This document shows, piece by piece, positions 6,340 through 13,426 of a DNA stretch of 25,043 bases. Every line of letters begins with the position of its first letter. Position 1 is the first letter of the stretch. The position numbers were made by a program, and so were the translations under genes. Origin of the DNA: a virus; the IMG/VR virus record IMGVR_UViG_3300048586_000902, positions 1-25,043 of that record; one strand, 5' to 3'. The notes under the pieces were generated by a model. It worked only from the letters and a program-made list of their open reading frames with translations. It did no database searches and was not told the DNA's origin.

Positions 6340-6898
6340 TGCTGAGGATCCTCGATTGTTCTTCCGGCGTGGCGGCTTCCAGTTCGTCCCAGCGGGCCAC
6401 GATCGCGGGCCAGCGGGTTGTGGGATAGGCCTCCGCCACCTGTTGGAGCTGGGCTTTCCACTCGGGAAAGAGTTGGATCAGCCGGCTGCAGCGTCCGAAG
6501 TCGGCGGCATCGCTTGGCACAGATTGCCGGGACATGCGGGTCGCGGGCGCGGTGAATCTCAAATCCCCAAGCACCGCGAAGATCGCCGCCGAGCTGCATC
6601 CCACGTCCAGGCCTTTCCACCAGCGGTCTTGCGGCGGAAGTCCGGCGATCGCCTTGAGGATGTGCTCCCGCCATTTCTTCGCGTTCGCCGGCGTGGCGAT
6701 GCAGATCACCGCCTCGGGAGTGGAAGTTTCCCGCAGGTGATGACAGATGCCGGTTTCAATGACCGAGTTCTTGGGAAAAAGTTTCAGACACTCGTTGAGC
6801 GCGTCCATCGGGATTCCGCGGATGTCGATCGACGGAGGGCAAAGCACCCAGCCTAACGGCCAGCGTTGAATGATGTAGTGCGGTTTCATGGTGTTCAT
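6329..6898 (-). CDS. Hypothetical protein (189 aa)
   Basis: Not recognised. MNTMKPHYIIQRWPLGW at the start; the ATG at 6898 overlaps the methylase-like gene stop as ATGA, so this start is preferred over the second ATG at 6889. A segment ICIATPANAKKWREHILKAI could be a Rossmann-like turn, and WWKGLDVGCSSAAIFAVLGD has a methyltransferase-like glycine loop, but no further motifs support that. It ends in -STLA with its TAA within the family-1 repeat. Its coupling to the methylase-like gene suggests a related task. Confidence 0.75.
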   Translation of the reverse strand: MNTMKPHYIIQRWPLGWVLCPPSIDIRGIPMDALNECLKLFPKNSVIETGICHHLRETSTPEAVICIATPANAKKWREHILKAIAGLPPQDRWWKGLDVGCSSAAIFAVLGDLRFTAPATRMSRQSVPSDAADFGRCSRLIQLFPEWKAQLQQVAEAYPTTRWPAIVARWDELEAATPEEQSRILSTLA

Positions 6899-7671
6899 GC
6901 TGCGAAGAGGTCGTCCTGGATCCAGCCGTCCTTGCTGGATTTCGGCGGTGGTACCACAGGCGGGATTTCCACGACCGGCACGGGCTCCGGACGCGGGGCG
7001 AAAAGCTGTTGGATGGCGCGGCGTTGTTCCTCGCCCACTCGCAGCCAGTGGAGATTGACATATCTTCTATCCGTTTCTTTCGGAAAGAGACCGTTGCCGC
7101 AGATCACCTCGCATGGCACGGACCAGAGCGTGGTGTTGATGAAGGTCATGTCGCAGGCCACCGGATTGATGTCGATGGCGGTGAAGCGAGGCAGGTGCCA
7201 GTGGTCCGGCGCGAACTGCTCCGCGTAGGCGAGGATCATGCCACCGGCACCGCACGCCGGCTCCTGCACGGTGAAAGGCCGGCCGCGCTCGATGAAGCCG
7301 GCGGCGTCTCCGCTGATCATCGCCATCAGGCGGCAGATTTCCGGCGGCGTGTAGAATTCGCCACGCGCCTGCTGACTGGACTTGGAGGAGAACTCCAGCC
7401 ACGAGGTGCCCAGAATGTCCCGGTGCGGATGCTTGTCCGCTTCCAGGATGAACTCGCCGAAGGCCTGCGTGAGCAGCTCCACCTCCCGCTTGTCGTAGCG
7501 GCGGATGACGTCCATGTATTCGTCCTCGCGCAGCGAGAGCGAGACGCCGTCCACGTCGCGGCGCGGTGCCAGGCAGCACGCGGTGAGTCGCACGAAGTCG
7601 GCGAAGATCGTGGTGATCGAGCCTTTCCGCGCGGAAATTGTTTCGATGGGCTTGAGGAAATTCATGGCCAT
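6895..7671 (-). CDS. N6-adenine DNA methylase-like protein lacking motif IV
   Basis: A 258-aa protein of the HsdM/N6_Mtase type. ARGEFYTPPEICRLM (102-116) is the usual lead-in, EPACGAGGM (137-145) is SAM-binding motif I and FTAIDINP (163-170) motif II. The catalytic NPPY/DPPF motif expected about 20-30 residues later is absent (the sequence runs CGNGLFPKETDRRYVNLHW). It is therefore probably not a normal methylase: a decoy, a SAM-binding regulator or a divergent enzyme. The C-terminus is a proline-rich linker ending IQDDLFAA, which fits the QxxLF clamp-binding pentapeptide. The start at 7671 lies in a family-1 repeat that exactly fills the 10-bp gap to the previous stop; a second ATG follows at 7665. 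Confidence 0.85.
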   Translation of the reverse strand: MAMNFLKPIETISARKGSITTIFADFVRLTACCLAPRRDVDGVSLSLREDEYMDVIRRYDKREVELLTQAFGEFILEADKHPHRDILGTSWLEFSSKSSQQARGEFYTPPEICRLMAMISGDAAGFIERGRPFTVQEPACGAGGMILAYAEQFAPDHWHLPRFTAIDINPVACDMTFINTTLWSVPCEVICGNGLFPKETDRRYVNLHWLRVGEEQRRAIQQLFAPRPEPVPVVEIPPVVPPPKSSKDGWIQDDLFAA

Positions 7672-7681
7672 TACGCAAGGG
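7668..7681 (-). repeat. Family-1 near-palindrome, copy 4, carrying a start codon
   Basis: In gene direction CCCTTGCGTAATGG. One base of the right arm is changed so that it contains the ATG of the methylase-like gene, immediately after the TGA of the upstream gene. Confidence 0.8.
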
Positions 7682-8434
7682 TCAGGTGGTGAAGATTTTG
7701 CCGAAAATGCCAAGGGATTGGCCTGCTTTCCGTGCGTTCCACCGGATTTCTTTATTTGTTTCCGCCCAGCCCACAATCGGGTTGGATGTGCCATGCATCC
7801 GGTCCTGCGAGACCTTCCGCAGGTGCTCTAGCAGCGCGTCGGTTTGGTCCGCGTGGTCGGTGACTGTCGCATGGCTGCCGAGTGCCAGGCAGTGGCAGAA
7901 AAATGGCTGGCCGCAGTATTTTTTCTCGTCGCTCAGATGACGCGTGATCGCGTGGATCCGCCATGTCGCATCCGCCGGGGCGAGCGGCTCGATGGGTTCC
8001 GCGCCGAGCACCAGCATGCGGAGCGGTGCCTTGTTTACCGCCGTTTCCCACCCTTGCGCCGGGAAGTTTTCCGACCAGTGCGCGCTGATGCACGCTTCGA
8101 CGTCGACGTCGGTGAGGGTGACGATGTTCCGGTCCTGGGGGCTTTTGTCTTTGCCGAGGATTTGCAACGGGGTGGGAGGTCCGTGTTTTTCCTGGGTGGT
8201 CTGGGTGGCTCGGTAGAACCACTCCCGAGGATCAGCGGAAACCCGGATATTCCACTTCGTATTGCCGGAAGCGGTGCCGAAAAGCGTCCGGTGTGAGTTT
8301 TGGAACGAGTCACGGGCTTCATTGGCCTTCCGGATTGGAACTGCTCGATAGCTTTCCGGAGATGGCGTATCGATTTCTCGGTGTGATGAAGGAACTTCAT
8401 CCAGCGGGTGGTGGTGTTCGGGATCATGAGACAT
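7682..8434 (-). CDS. Hypothetical protein (250 aa)
   Basis: Not recognised. Starts MSHDPEHHHPLDEVPSSH; the first 60 residues look disordered and His-rich. The centre has RNIVTLTDVDVEACISAHW and PLRMLVLGAEPIEPLA, probably an alpha/beta fold; the C-terminus has basic RWNARKAGQSLGIFGKIF. No catalytic motif is clear. It is immediately upstream of the methylase-like gene with only the family-1 repeat between them, so they are likely cotranscribed. Confidence 0.7.
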   Translation of the reverse strand: MSHDPEHHHPLDEVPSSHREIDTPSPESYRAVPIRKANEARDSFQNSHRTLFGTASGNTKWNIRVSADPREWFYRATQTTQEKHGPPTPLQILGKDKSPQDRNIVTLTDVDVEACISAHWSENFPAQGWETAVNKAPLRMLVLGAEPIEPLAPADATWRIHAITRHLSDEKKYCGQPFFCHCLALGSHATVTDHADQTDALLEHLRKVSQDRMHGTSNPIVGWAETNKEIRWNARKAGQSLGIFGKIFTT

Positions 8435-8446
8435 GGGGACATAGAG

Positions 8447-8767
8447 TTAGAGCGGACCTGCGGCGAGGTCCTTGCCGCAAGGCGCGAGGGGTAAATCGAA
8501 ATGGAAGGCGGCCCGGGCGGTGATGTCCGGATGGATGCGGAAAGAGCGGTTCTCCGCCCGGTTCAGGTATTGCGCGGCCCACAGGATGCGTACGTCGGCG
8601 GTCGGATCGTAGCTGGCACCGGCGGCCGCCCGCGCGTCGAACTCGGCCAGCGCCGTCTGCCAGAGCTGCTTGCGCAGCGCGTGCACTTCCTTGAGCCGTG
8701 GCCAGTCACGCGCTTTCCACCACTGGAAAACGAGTTGATGCACGGGCGATGACTCCGGGGCGAGCAC
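8447..8767 (-). CDS. Hypothetical protein (106 aa)
   Basis: Not recognised. It starts at a GTG (MLAPESSPVHQLVFQWW) 10 nt after the preceding stop; a later GTG would also be possible. It is mainly helical with Trp and Arg (WKARDWPRLKEVHALRKQLW) and has a conserved-looking YDPTADVRILWAAQYLNRAE. It lies between a small membrane protein and the 250-aa gene in the leftward run. Confidence 0.65.
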   Translation of the reverse strand: MLAPESSPVHQLVFQWWKARDWPRLKEVHALRKQLWQTALAEFDARAAAGASYDPTADVRILWAAQYLNRAENRSFRIHPDITARAAFHFDLPLAPCGKDLAAGPL

Positions 8768-8777
8768 GGGCGGTGGG

Positions 8778-8960
8778 TTAGAACTGAATCAGCTTCCAGA
8801 AGGCGCGGCAGAGGAAATAGCCGCCGGTTCCGCAGATGACGGCGGCGATGGCGCAGGCCGGCACCAGGGGCAGCGTGGCCCCGGCGAACTGTGCGCCCAG
8901 GATGAACACCGGCGAGCCGGCGGTGAGGGTGAGAATGATGAATAACTGGCGTCGTTTCAT
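8778..8960 (-). CDS. Small two-helix membrane protein (60 aa)
   Basis: MKRRQLFIILTLTAGSPVFI opens with a basic N-terminus and a hydrophobic helix (about 6-22). A second helix follows (LPLVPACAIAAVICGTGGYF, about 30-49), then a short basic tail (CRAFWKLIQF). Size and topology are holin-like, but no lysin is next to it, so the role is open. The ATG lies within a family-1 repeat variant (TTACGTAATG). Confidence 0.75.
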   Translation of the reverse strand: MKRRQLFIILTLTAGSPVFILGAQFAGATLPLVPACAIAAVICGTGGYFLCRAFWKLIQF

Positions 8961-8971
8961 TACGTAAGGGG
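8958..8971 (-). repeat. Family-1 repeat variant, copy 5, carrying a start codon
   Basis: In gene direction CCCCTTACGTAATG. The centre is the symmetric TACGTA and the right arm contains the ATG of the small membrane protein. Confidence 0.65.
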
Positions 8972-8990
8972 CGGTTGTTAGTGGGGTGGT

Positions 8991-9254
8991 TCAGCCGGCC
9001 GCATGGGCCAGCATTTCAAAAACCCGCTCCTTGTCAGCGTCCGTGGACCAGGGGCCGGAGGTGAGCTGGCAGAGCAGGTGGAACCCGGTGATGGCCTCGT
9101 CATCGAGCAGCGCCATGTCGTCACCGATGGCGTGCAGGGCTTTGGCGAGTTTGTTGGCCACCCGTTCGCCGGAGGAGGCGGCAGGGTGGCGTCCGGCGCG
9201 GGCGAGTTCGCCGAAGCGGGCGAGGGCAGAGTATTTTTCAGAGGGAGTGCTCAT
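8991..9254 (-). CDS. Hypothetical protein (87 aa)
   Basis: Not recognised. Starts MSTPSEKYSALARFGELARA; the start is fixed by an ATGA overlap with the stop of the upstream metallopeptidase/VWA gene. It is predicted all-helical, with ERVANKLAKALHAIGDDMAL and TDADKERVFEMLAHAAG. Translational coupling suggests that it works with the VWA protein, perhaps as an accessory subunit. Confidence 0.7.
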   Translation of the reverse strand: MSTPSEKYSALARFGELARAGRHPAASSGERVANKLAKALHAIGDDMALLDDEAITGFHLLCQLTSGPWSTDADKERVFEMLAHAAG

Positions 9255-10408
9255 GCTTTCGGGATGTGGATGGTTTCGCCAAAGGGCGCTTTGTAACGGG
9301 GGCTGCCGTAGTTGAGCCAGAGGGTCGGATAGGCGGGCTCGCGCTTGGGGAAGGAGCCTTCCATGTCGGTGAAGTAAATCAGGCAGTCCGGCGTGATGTC
9401 GTTTTCCTCCAGCCACTCGAAGACGGGCTCGAAGCGGGTGCCGCCGCCGCCGTGGAAGACGGTGCCGCGCAGGTCGTCGCCGCCGGTGAACTTGGTGGCG
9501 GTGTGCACGCGGCTGTCGCAATCCAGCAGGTGCAGCGCCTCGGGGCTGGTGGTGTCCAGGATGCCTTGCAGCTCGGACAGGAAGGTTTTGAGCAGCGCCT
9601 CGTTGCACTTGATAGAGCCGGAGGTGTCCACCGCCACGGCGATGGTGCCCATGCCCTCGCTGCGGAGCGTGGGGAGCATCACGCCCATGTGGGCGAAGCG
9701 GCGGTTAGGGCGGCGGAAGGTATAGTCGTCCCGCACGATGCGGCTCACGAACTGGCGGAGAATGTCCTGCCACGGCACGGCCGGCTCGAAGAGCTCGCGG
9801 AGCAGCTCGGCGATCGCGCCCGGCAGCTCGCCGCGGTTGCGGGAGCGGGCCATGGTCGCGGCCTCCGCGGCGGCGGCTTTCCATTCCTGTTCGAGAGACT
9901 CGGATGGCTCCGGCGGAGCGGACGGATCCGACTGATCGGGTGCGCCGGGCTTGGTGAAGGTGCCGATGGCGCCGCCCGGTGGTGGGTCCGGCAGCAGGCT
10001 GTAAATCTCTTCCATCGAGAGGCCGTCATACTTGCGGTCGCGCAGCGCGCCGGGGCAGGCTTGCAGCCGGTTGGCCGCGCCTTTCTGGCCATTGATGATG
10101 GATTCCAGCATCTCGTTGACCACGTAGTCGGCGGCCATGTTGACCTTCTGCATGTCCCGAGTTCCGATCCGCCAGAGGTGGCCCAGCGCCGGGTGTGAAA
10201 CCTCATGCGCATAAAGCCAGGCGAGCTGCTTGTCATTGAGCTTCTCACAGAAATCCGGGTTGAAACGGATCTCGCGGCCGTTCGTCTCCGCCGTGGGCAC
10301 GGACGGATCGATCACCGGTGCCAGGCGTAGGGCGAGCTGGCCGAAGAAGGGGAAGTCCAACAGCAGCGTGAGGCGGGCTTGTTGGAGGCGTTGGTCGAGA
10401 GGTTTCAT
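9251..10408 (-). CDS. Putative metallopeptidase with VWA-like domain (DUF2201 type), MoxR partner
   Basis: A 385-aa two-domain protein. The N-terminal domain has a zinc-protease signature HEVSHPALGH (68-77), the HExxHxxxxH pattern of the DUF2201 N-terminal family. A linker (about 142-180) carries DQSDPSAPPEPSE, in part encoded by a GATC-rich repeat. The C-terminal VWA-like domain has the MIDAS-like D261-T-S-G-S265 after a hydrophobic strand, with GGGGTRFEP and IYFTDMEG further on. Such proteins are typically encoded with MoxR AAA+ ATPases and are thought to form ATPase-powered assemblies; here the MoxR gene is about 0.9 kb upstream in the same direction. The substrate is unknown. Confidence 0.88.
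   Translation of the reverse strand: MKPLDQRLQQARLTLLLDFPFFGQLALRLAPVIDPSVPTAETNGREIRFNPDFCEKLNDKQLAWLYAHEVSHPALGHLWRIGTRDMQKVNMAADYVVNEMLESIINGQKGAANRLQACPGALRDRKYDGLSMEEIYSLLPDPPPGGAIGTFTKPGAPDQSDPSAPPEPSESLEQEWKAAAAEAATMARSRNRGELPGAIAELLRELFEPAVPWQDILRQFVSRIVRDDYTFRRPNRRFAHMGVMLPTLRSEGMGTIAVAVDTSGSIKCNEALLKTFLSELQGILDTTSPEALHLLDCDSRVHTATKFTGGDDLRGTVFHGGGGTRFEPVFEWLEENDITPDCLIYFTDMEGSFPKREPAYPTLWLNYGSPRYKAPFGETIHIPKA
9920..9940. repeat. GATC-rich interspersed repeat, in frame in the VWA gene
   Basis: A short copy of the GATCCGACTGATCGG-type repeat, also present at 13450-13489 and 21871-21916. It encodes the DQSDPS part of a linker. Confidence 0.5.
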
Positions 10409-10442
10409 GGGAAGTTAGGAGTGATCATTGATCGAAGAAGGG

Positions 10443-10658
10443 TTACCTCGACTGGAGAAAGGCCAGCAGGGCATCGCCAATCGGCGTGCCATAGCCCCAG
10501 TCTCCCGGAGCGCCCATCGCTCGCTCAACGGGAACGCCCTCGATGATCGAACCGAGCGCGCGGATCAACGATTCGGTGTGAGTGTCCATCTCGGGATTGT
10601 TTTTCGCGGCGTGTTTTACGATTGCGTTGCGGAGGTCTCGTTGTTCTTGAGTTATCAT
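10443..10658 (-). CDS. Hypothetical protein (71 aa)
   Basis: Not recognised. MITQEQRDLRNAIVKHAAKN and ESLIRALGSIIEGVPVERAM form two or three probable helices, ending GDALLAFLQSR. It lies between the 137-aa gene and the VWA gene in the MoxR run. A family-2 repeat copy sits 10 bp upstream of its start. No Shine-Dalgarno is seen. Confidence 0.65.
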   Translation of the reverse strand: MITQEQRDLRNAIVKHAAKNNPEMDTHTESLIRALGSIIEGVPVERAMGAPGDWGYGTPIGDALLAFLQSR

Positions 10659-10667
10659 GGTATTGGT

Positions 10668-10695
10668 TAGTCACGGTGGGGCCTTACGGATTCGC
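10668..10695 (-). repeat. Family-2 oriented repeat, copy 2
   Basis: TAGTCACGGTGGGG plus CCTTACGGATTCGC; 2 mismatches in 28 to the copies at 17361 and 17447. In gene direction its CCGTAA provides the TAA stop of the 137-aa gene. Confidence 0.8.
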
Positions 10696-11097
10696 CGGAT
10701 CGTAGGAAAAAGCCGCTAGCAGCAGATTGAAGTGCCGGAAGGTGAGAAAGCCGCCGTCCTTTATCTGCTGCCAGTGGATGAGCTTCCGGCGATAGGCATC
10801 CAGACGGCGGGCACCTCCTCGATGGGTTTCAGGTTTGATCTCCGCCGCCTCCCAATGGTGGCCCAGAAAGCTTTCCAAGCGAAAACCTGTCACCCGCGAG
10901 AACACGACTTCGATGGTCCCTCCCGCTTCCAGTTCAAGATCGACGGAAAAGCGGATGGGGTCACCTTGCCGGTTGTGATGCGCTTTTTCGTTGCGCCTGC
11001 GTTTTTTCACCAGCGGCTTGAAAACCTGATAGGCATGATCGAACGCGGCCTTGTGCTCCACCGCGTTCCGCTCGGCTTTGCGGGTCCGGCGTTTCAT
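10684..11097 (-). CDS. Hypothetical basic protein (137 aa)
   Basis: Not recognised. The N-terminus is highly basic (MKRRTRKAERNAVEHKAAF, then LVKKRRRNEKAHHN), followed by a probable beta-rich core (IRFSVDLELEAGGTIEVVFS) and a helical C-terminus ending YDPANP. A nucleic-acid-binding role is plausible from charge alone. The start overlaps the stop of the upstream gene as ATGA, placing it in the MoxR operon. Confidence 0.7.
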   Translation of the reverse strand: MKRRTRKAERNAVEHKAAFDHAYQVFKPLVKKRRRNEKAHHNRQGDPIRFSVDLELEAGGTIEVVFSRVTGFRLESFLGHHWEAAEIKPETHRGGARRLDAYRRKLIHWQQIKDGGFLTFRHFNLLLAAFSYDPANP

Positions 11098-11336
11098 AAC
11101 AGCGGCTTCTTGCGGTCCAGCCGGAGGGATACCGGCCCGATGATGAGGACGGACTGGTGTTTCATCCGATAGAATCCGAGGTGGATCAGCACGGAGCTGT
11201 GCTGGCCGTCAAGCAAGCGCCAGCCGGCTCCATCAGTGGCGATCGCGCAGTGGATGGGAAACCATTCCGCGACGAGGTGGAACGCGCCGTGGTGGGTGGT
11301 GGCGTGAATGCCGAGGAAGTGGAAATGATGTTTCAT
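11094..11336 (-). CDS. Hypothetical His-rich protein (80 aa)
   Basis: Not recognised. MKHHFHFLGIHATTHHGAFH is strikingly His-rich; the remainder (WRLLDGQHSSVLIHLGFY) looks like a small beta fold. The start is fixed by a TGATG overlap with the MoxR stop and the end by an ATGA overlap with the next gene, so it is tightly coupled to MoxR. Metal binding is possible; nothing further can be said. Confidence 0.7.
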   Translation of the reverse strand: MKHHFHFLGIHATTHHGAFHLVAEWFPIHCAIATDGAGWRLLDGQHSSVLIHLGFYRMKHQSVLIIGPVSLRLDRKKPLL

Positions 11337-12337
11337 CACGCGAAAATCTGGTGGTTTTTCACGACCCATTGCGTGTAGGCGGCGCTGGCGGAGAGGCTCG
11401 GATCGCGGCCGGTGGCGTCGCGGGCGGCGAGCACCTCGTATTCCTTGGGCAGGCGTTCCAGGTAGGTGATGATGTTGCCGAAGTTGGCGACAGTCGCCTT
11501 GTGGGCGAGCGCGCAGGCCACGGCTACCGTTAGGGACGGGTCGCCGGTCGGGACGTGGGCGGTGTGCGGATTGGCGATGATGGCTTCCAGATCCGGGATG
11601 GAGCGCCAGATTTTGAGAAACGCGGTGAACTCGGTGGCAAAGCCCTCGCCGGCGGCTCCGGCGATGATTTGATAGTCCTCGATGCCGCTCGCCACCCACT
11701 TCCCCACGGCCTCGACGGTGCGCGGGCAGGGTGAGTTCTTTAGCTCGCGGGTGGCCTTGAAGTCGTTGAGCAGGTTCGGCCGGAAGCGGATGAAGGCGAC
11801 GAGCTGCGGCGGGATCTTGGACTGGAGTGCCCAGGCCACCCAGTCGTCCACGTCGCATTCGAGCGTGAGGATGGTGTCCCAGCGGCTTTTCACCGGCTCC
11901 AGGATGGAGGAGACGCCGGCCATGTGGCTGGAATCGTTGGTGGCACCGGCGAAGACGACGTGCGGGGAAATCTTCTGCCCGTCCACCTCGCGGGCGTGGA
12001 TGAGCTGCATGAGCGCGGCCTGCACGGCGTGCGGTGCCTGGCCGATGTCGTCGATGAAGCAGACGGTGAGCGCGGTGGCCTCCACGAGCTTGCGCAGGTT
12101 GCCGAAGGGCAGGAACTCGGCGAGCGACTTGGTCCCTTGCTTGACCACGGCGGGCATGCCCTTGAAGTCGGTGGGATCGGACACGGCGGGGTGCATCACG
12201 ACCAGGTCCGCCTCCGCCATCTTGGCGGCGAGCTCGACCAAGGCGGATTTCCCGACTCCCGGACTGGAAACGAGCAGGACCTTGAGGTTGTTGCGGAAGG
12301 CGTGGCTGAGGATGCGGATGATGGCGGTTGGTTTCAT
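11336..12337 (-). CDS. MoxR-type AAA+ ATPase
   Basis: A 333-aa AAA+ ATPase starting MKPTAIIRILSHAFRNNLKV. Walker A is SSPGVGKS (24-31), Walker B TVCFIDD ends in D96-D97, and sensor 1 is GATNDSS. Length and motif spacing fit the MoxR branch, whose members act as chaperone or remodelling ATPases together with VWA-domain partners such as the one encoded at 9251-10408. The open frame runs upstream to 12433, but that part crosses the operator, parS and repeat sequences, so the start at 12337 is chosen. No clear Shine-Dalgarno is seen. It heads a coupled run of genes going left. The operator-like sequence shared with the RHH region lies 21 bp upstream. Confidence 0.9.
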   Translation of the reverse strand: MKPTAIIRILSHAFRNNLKVLLVSSPGVGKSALVELAAKMAEADLVVMHPAVSDPTDFKGMPAVVKQGTKSLAEFLPFGNLRKLVEATALTVCFIDDIGQAPHAVQAALMQLIHAREVDGQKISPHVVFAGATNDSSHMAGVSSILEPVKSRWDTILTLECDVDDWVAWALQSKIPPQLVAFIRFRPNLLNDFKATRELKNSPCPRTVEAVGKWVASGIEDYQIIAGAAGEGFATEFTAFLKIWRSIPDLEAIIANPHTAHVPTGDPSLTVAVACALAHKATVANFGNIITYLERLPKEYEVLAARDATGRDPSLSASAAYTQWVVKNHQIFA

Positions 12338-12357
12338 GGTGCGGATGTGGTGGCGAT

Positions 12358-12374
12358 TGTATGCATTTGTATGC
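12358..12374. promoter_or_regulatory. Operator-like sequence identical to the RHH-region operator
   Basis: TGTATGCATTTGTATGC, 17 of 17 identical to 1507-1523. On the minus strand it contains TACAAA and TACAAT, possible -10 boxes for the MoxR operon, though no good -35 box is evident. Confidence 0.6.
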
Positions 12375-12397
12375 GAAGGCAAGAAAAAAGGCGCGCT

Positions 12398-12413
12398 TGT
12401 TCCACGTGGAACA
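12398..12413. other. parS-type ParB-binding palindrome
   Basis: TGTTCCACGTGGAACA, a perfect 16-bp palindrome (18 bp with flanking T/A), identical to the classical chromosomal parS form TGTTNCACGTGNAACA. It lies between the clamp/DUF3150-like genes and MoxR, about 60 bp upstream of the MoxR start. No parA or parB gene is in the window, so if functional it would bind host ParB or one encoded elsewhere on the element. Confidence 0.7.
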
Positions 12414-12432
12414 ATTTGTAACGCGGCGGGCA

Positions 12433-12446
12433 CCCTTGCGTAAGGG
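12433..12446 (+). repeat. Family-1 near-palindrome, copy 6 (CCCTTGCGTAAGGG)
   Basis: An exact copy in the intergenic region upstream of MoxR, between parS and a family-2 element. Confidence 0.85.
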
Positions 12447-12450
12447 CATC

Positions 12451-12480
12451 AGATAGTCACGCTGAGGGGTTACGGATTCA
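12451..12480 (-). repeat. Family-2 oriented repeat, copy 3
   Basis: AGATAGTCACGCTGAGG, then GGTTACGGATTCA. It is 4 bp from the family-1 copy 6 and upstream of the MoxR operon. Confidence 0.8.
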
Positions 12481-12513
12481 GGCGGCGGGCGGAATAAATT
12501 CCGCGCTCCAATT

Positions 12514-13380
12514 TCACGCCGCCGCTTCCAGCGGCTCCATCCACGGCGCGAGGCTGGCGAGGATCTGGTTGGCCTCGGCGGCGGCGCGGGTGCGGTCGGA
12601 GCGGGATTCGCGGAGGGTGTCGGGATCGAGCTGGGCGAGGCCGCGGTGGATGCGCAGGCGCACGTCCTCGAGCGCGGGATCGTCGGTGACGTTGAAGGCG
12701 GGGATGGCGCCGGCGATGGTGCGGATGTTGTCGATGAGCGAGTCCTTGAACTTGCAGTCCGGATCCGACAGGCGCTCGACGATGCGGACCAGCGGCTCGG
12801 AAATGCGGGCGACCAGGTCGTTGCGGGCGACCTTGCCGGCCTCGACCAGCCTGTCGTCCAGGATGGCCTGCATTTCCCGCATGTCGCCGGCGGAGAGGGA
12901 CACGCGGAAGTCGTCGCGGTGGGGGACCGGCTGGGCTTCCACGCGGAAGGTGAAACGGGCGGCGGCGGTGGCCACGTCCGGATACTCGGCCGGGCGGTAG
13001 AGTCCCTGCCGCATGTTCGCGGCCTCCTGCAGCCAGTGGGCGTAGCGGCCGATGAAGTGATCCCGGATGATGGCTTCCCGCTCCGGGCGGCGATCGCGCA
13101 TCACCTGCATGTACTCGTCGAAACGGGCGGTCGGCAGAATGCGCAGCGAGTTGTCCAGCCAGGAGAGCGTCATTTCCCGGTGCAAGCTGCCGGTCTTGGC
13201 GTCGTGGCGGGCGATCGGGTCGATGGCCTCCTTGGTCCAGAGGCGGGACACCCAGCGGCCGGCGTCGTCCTTGGCGGCATTCGCGCGGAGGACGGAGGCG
13301 GTGACGCCCTGGTCGGTGCGGGAGGTGGTGAGGCTGGTGAGCGTCAGGTCGATGAGGATGGCGCGGTCGTGGAGGGACAT
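12514..13380 (-). CDS. DUF3150-like protein, possible MoxR/VWA system component
   Basis: A 288-aa protein starting MSLHDRAILIDLTLTSLTTS. Features such as LRILPTARFDEYMQ, a helical middle, YRPAEYPDVATAAARFTFRV and PVPHRDDFRVSLSAGDM recall the phage and plasmid DUF3150-type proteins found next to MoxR and metallopeptidase/VWA genes. The assignment is from memory of the pattern and not a scored match. It is largely helical in the C-terminal half. It lies directly upstream of the MoxR gene and downstream of the clamp, all on the same strand. The frame is open further upstream, but that part is a GATC-type repeat and not protein-like. Role unknown. Confidence 0.7.
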   Translation of the reverse strand: MSLHDRAILIDLTLTSLTTSRTDQGVTASVLRANAAKDDAGRWVSRLWTKEAIDPIARHDAKTGSLHREMTLSWLDNSLRILPTARFDEYMQVMRDRRPEREAIIRDHFIGRYAHWLQEAANMRQGLYRPAEYPDVATAAARFTFRVEAQPVPHRDDFRVSLSAGDMREMQAILDDRLVEAGKVARNDLVARISEPLVRIVERLSDPDCKFKDSLIDNIRTIAGAIPAFNVTDDPALEDVRLRIHRGLAQLDPDTLRESRSDRTRAAAEANQILASLAPWMEPLEAAA

Positions 13381-13426
13381 GGTGGGAAGAGGTGAGAGTC
13401 CAGAGTCAAGAATCCAGTGGGAGAGG

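Noticed and set aside
10432-10446. GAAGGGTTAC near the end of the 71-aa gene as another repeat copy
   Set aside because: Match limited to about 9 bases, too short to separate from chance.
12385-12414. parS-type palindrome as a rho-independent terminator on the minus strand
   Set aside because: A T6 run follows, but 7 GC-rich bases separate it from the stem, and the palindrome has no proper loop; exact parS identity is the better explanation.
11094-12449. 451-codon open frame over the MoxR gene on the same strand
   Set aside because: Only its last 80 codons look like a gene (11094-11336); the rest is an Arg/Pro/His-rich shadow of the MoxR frame.
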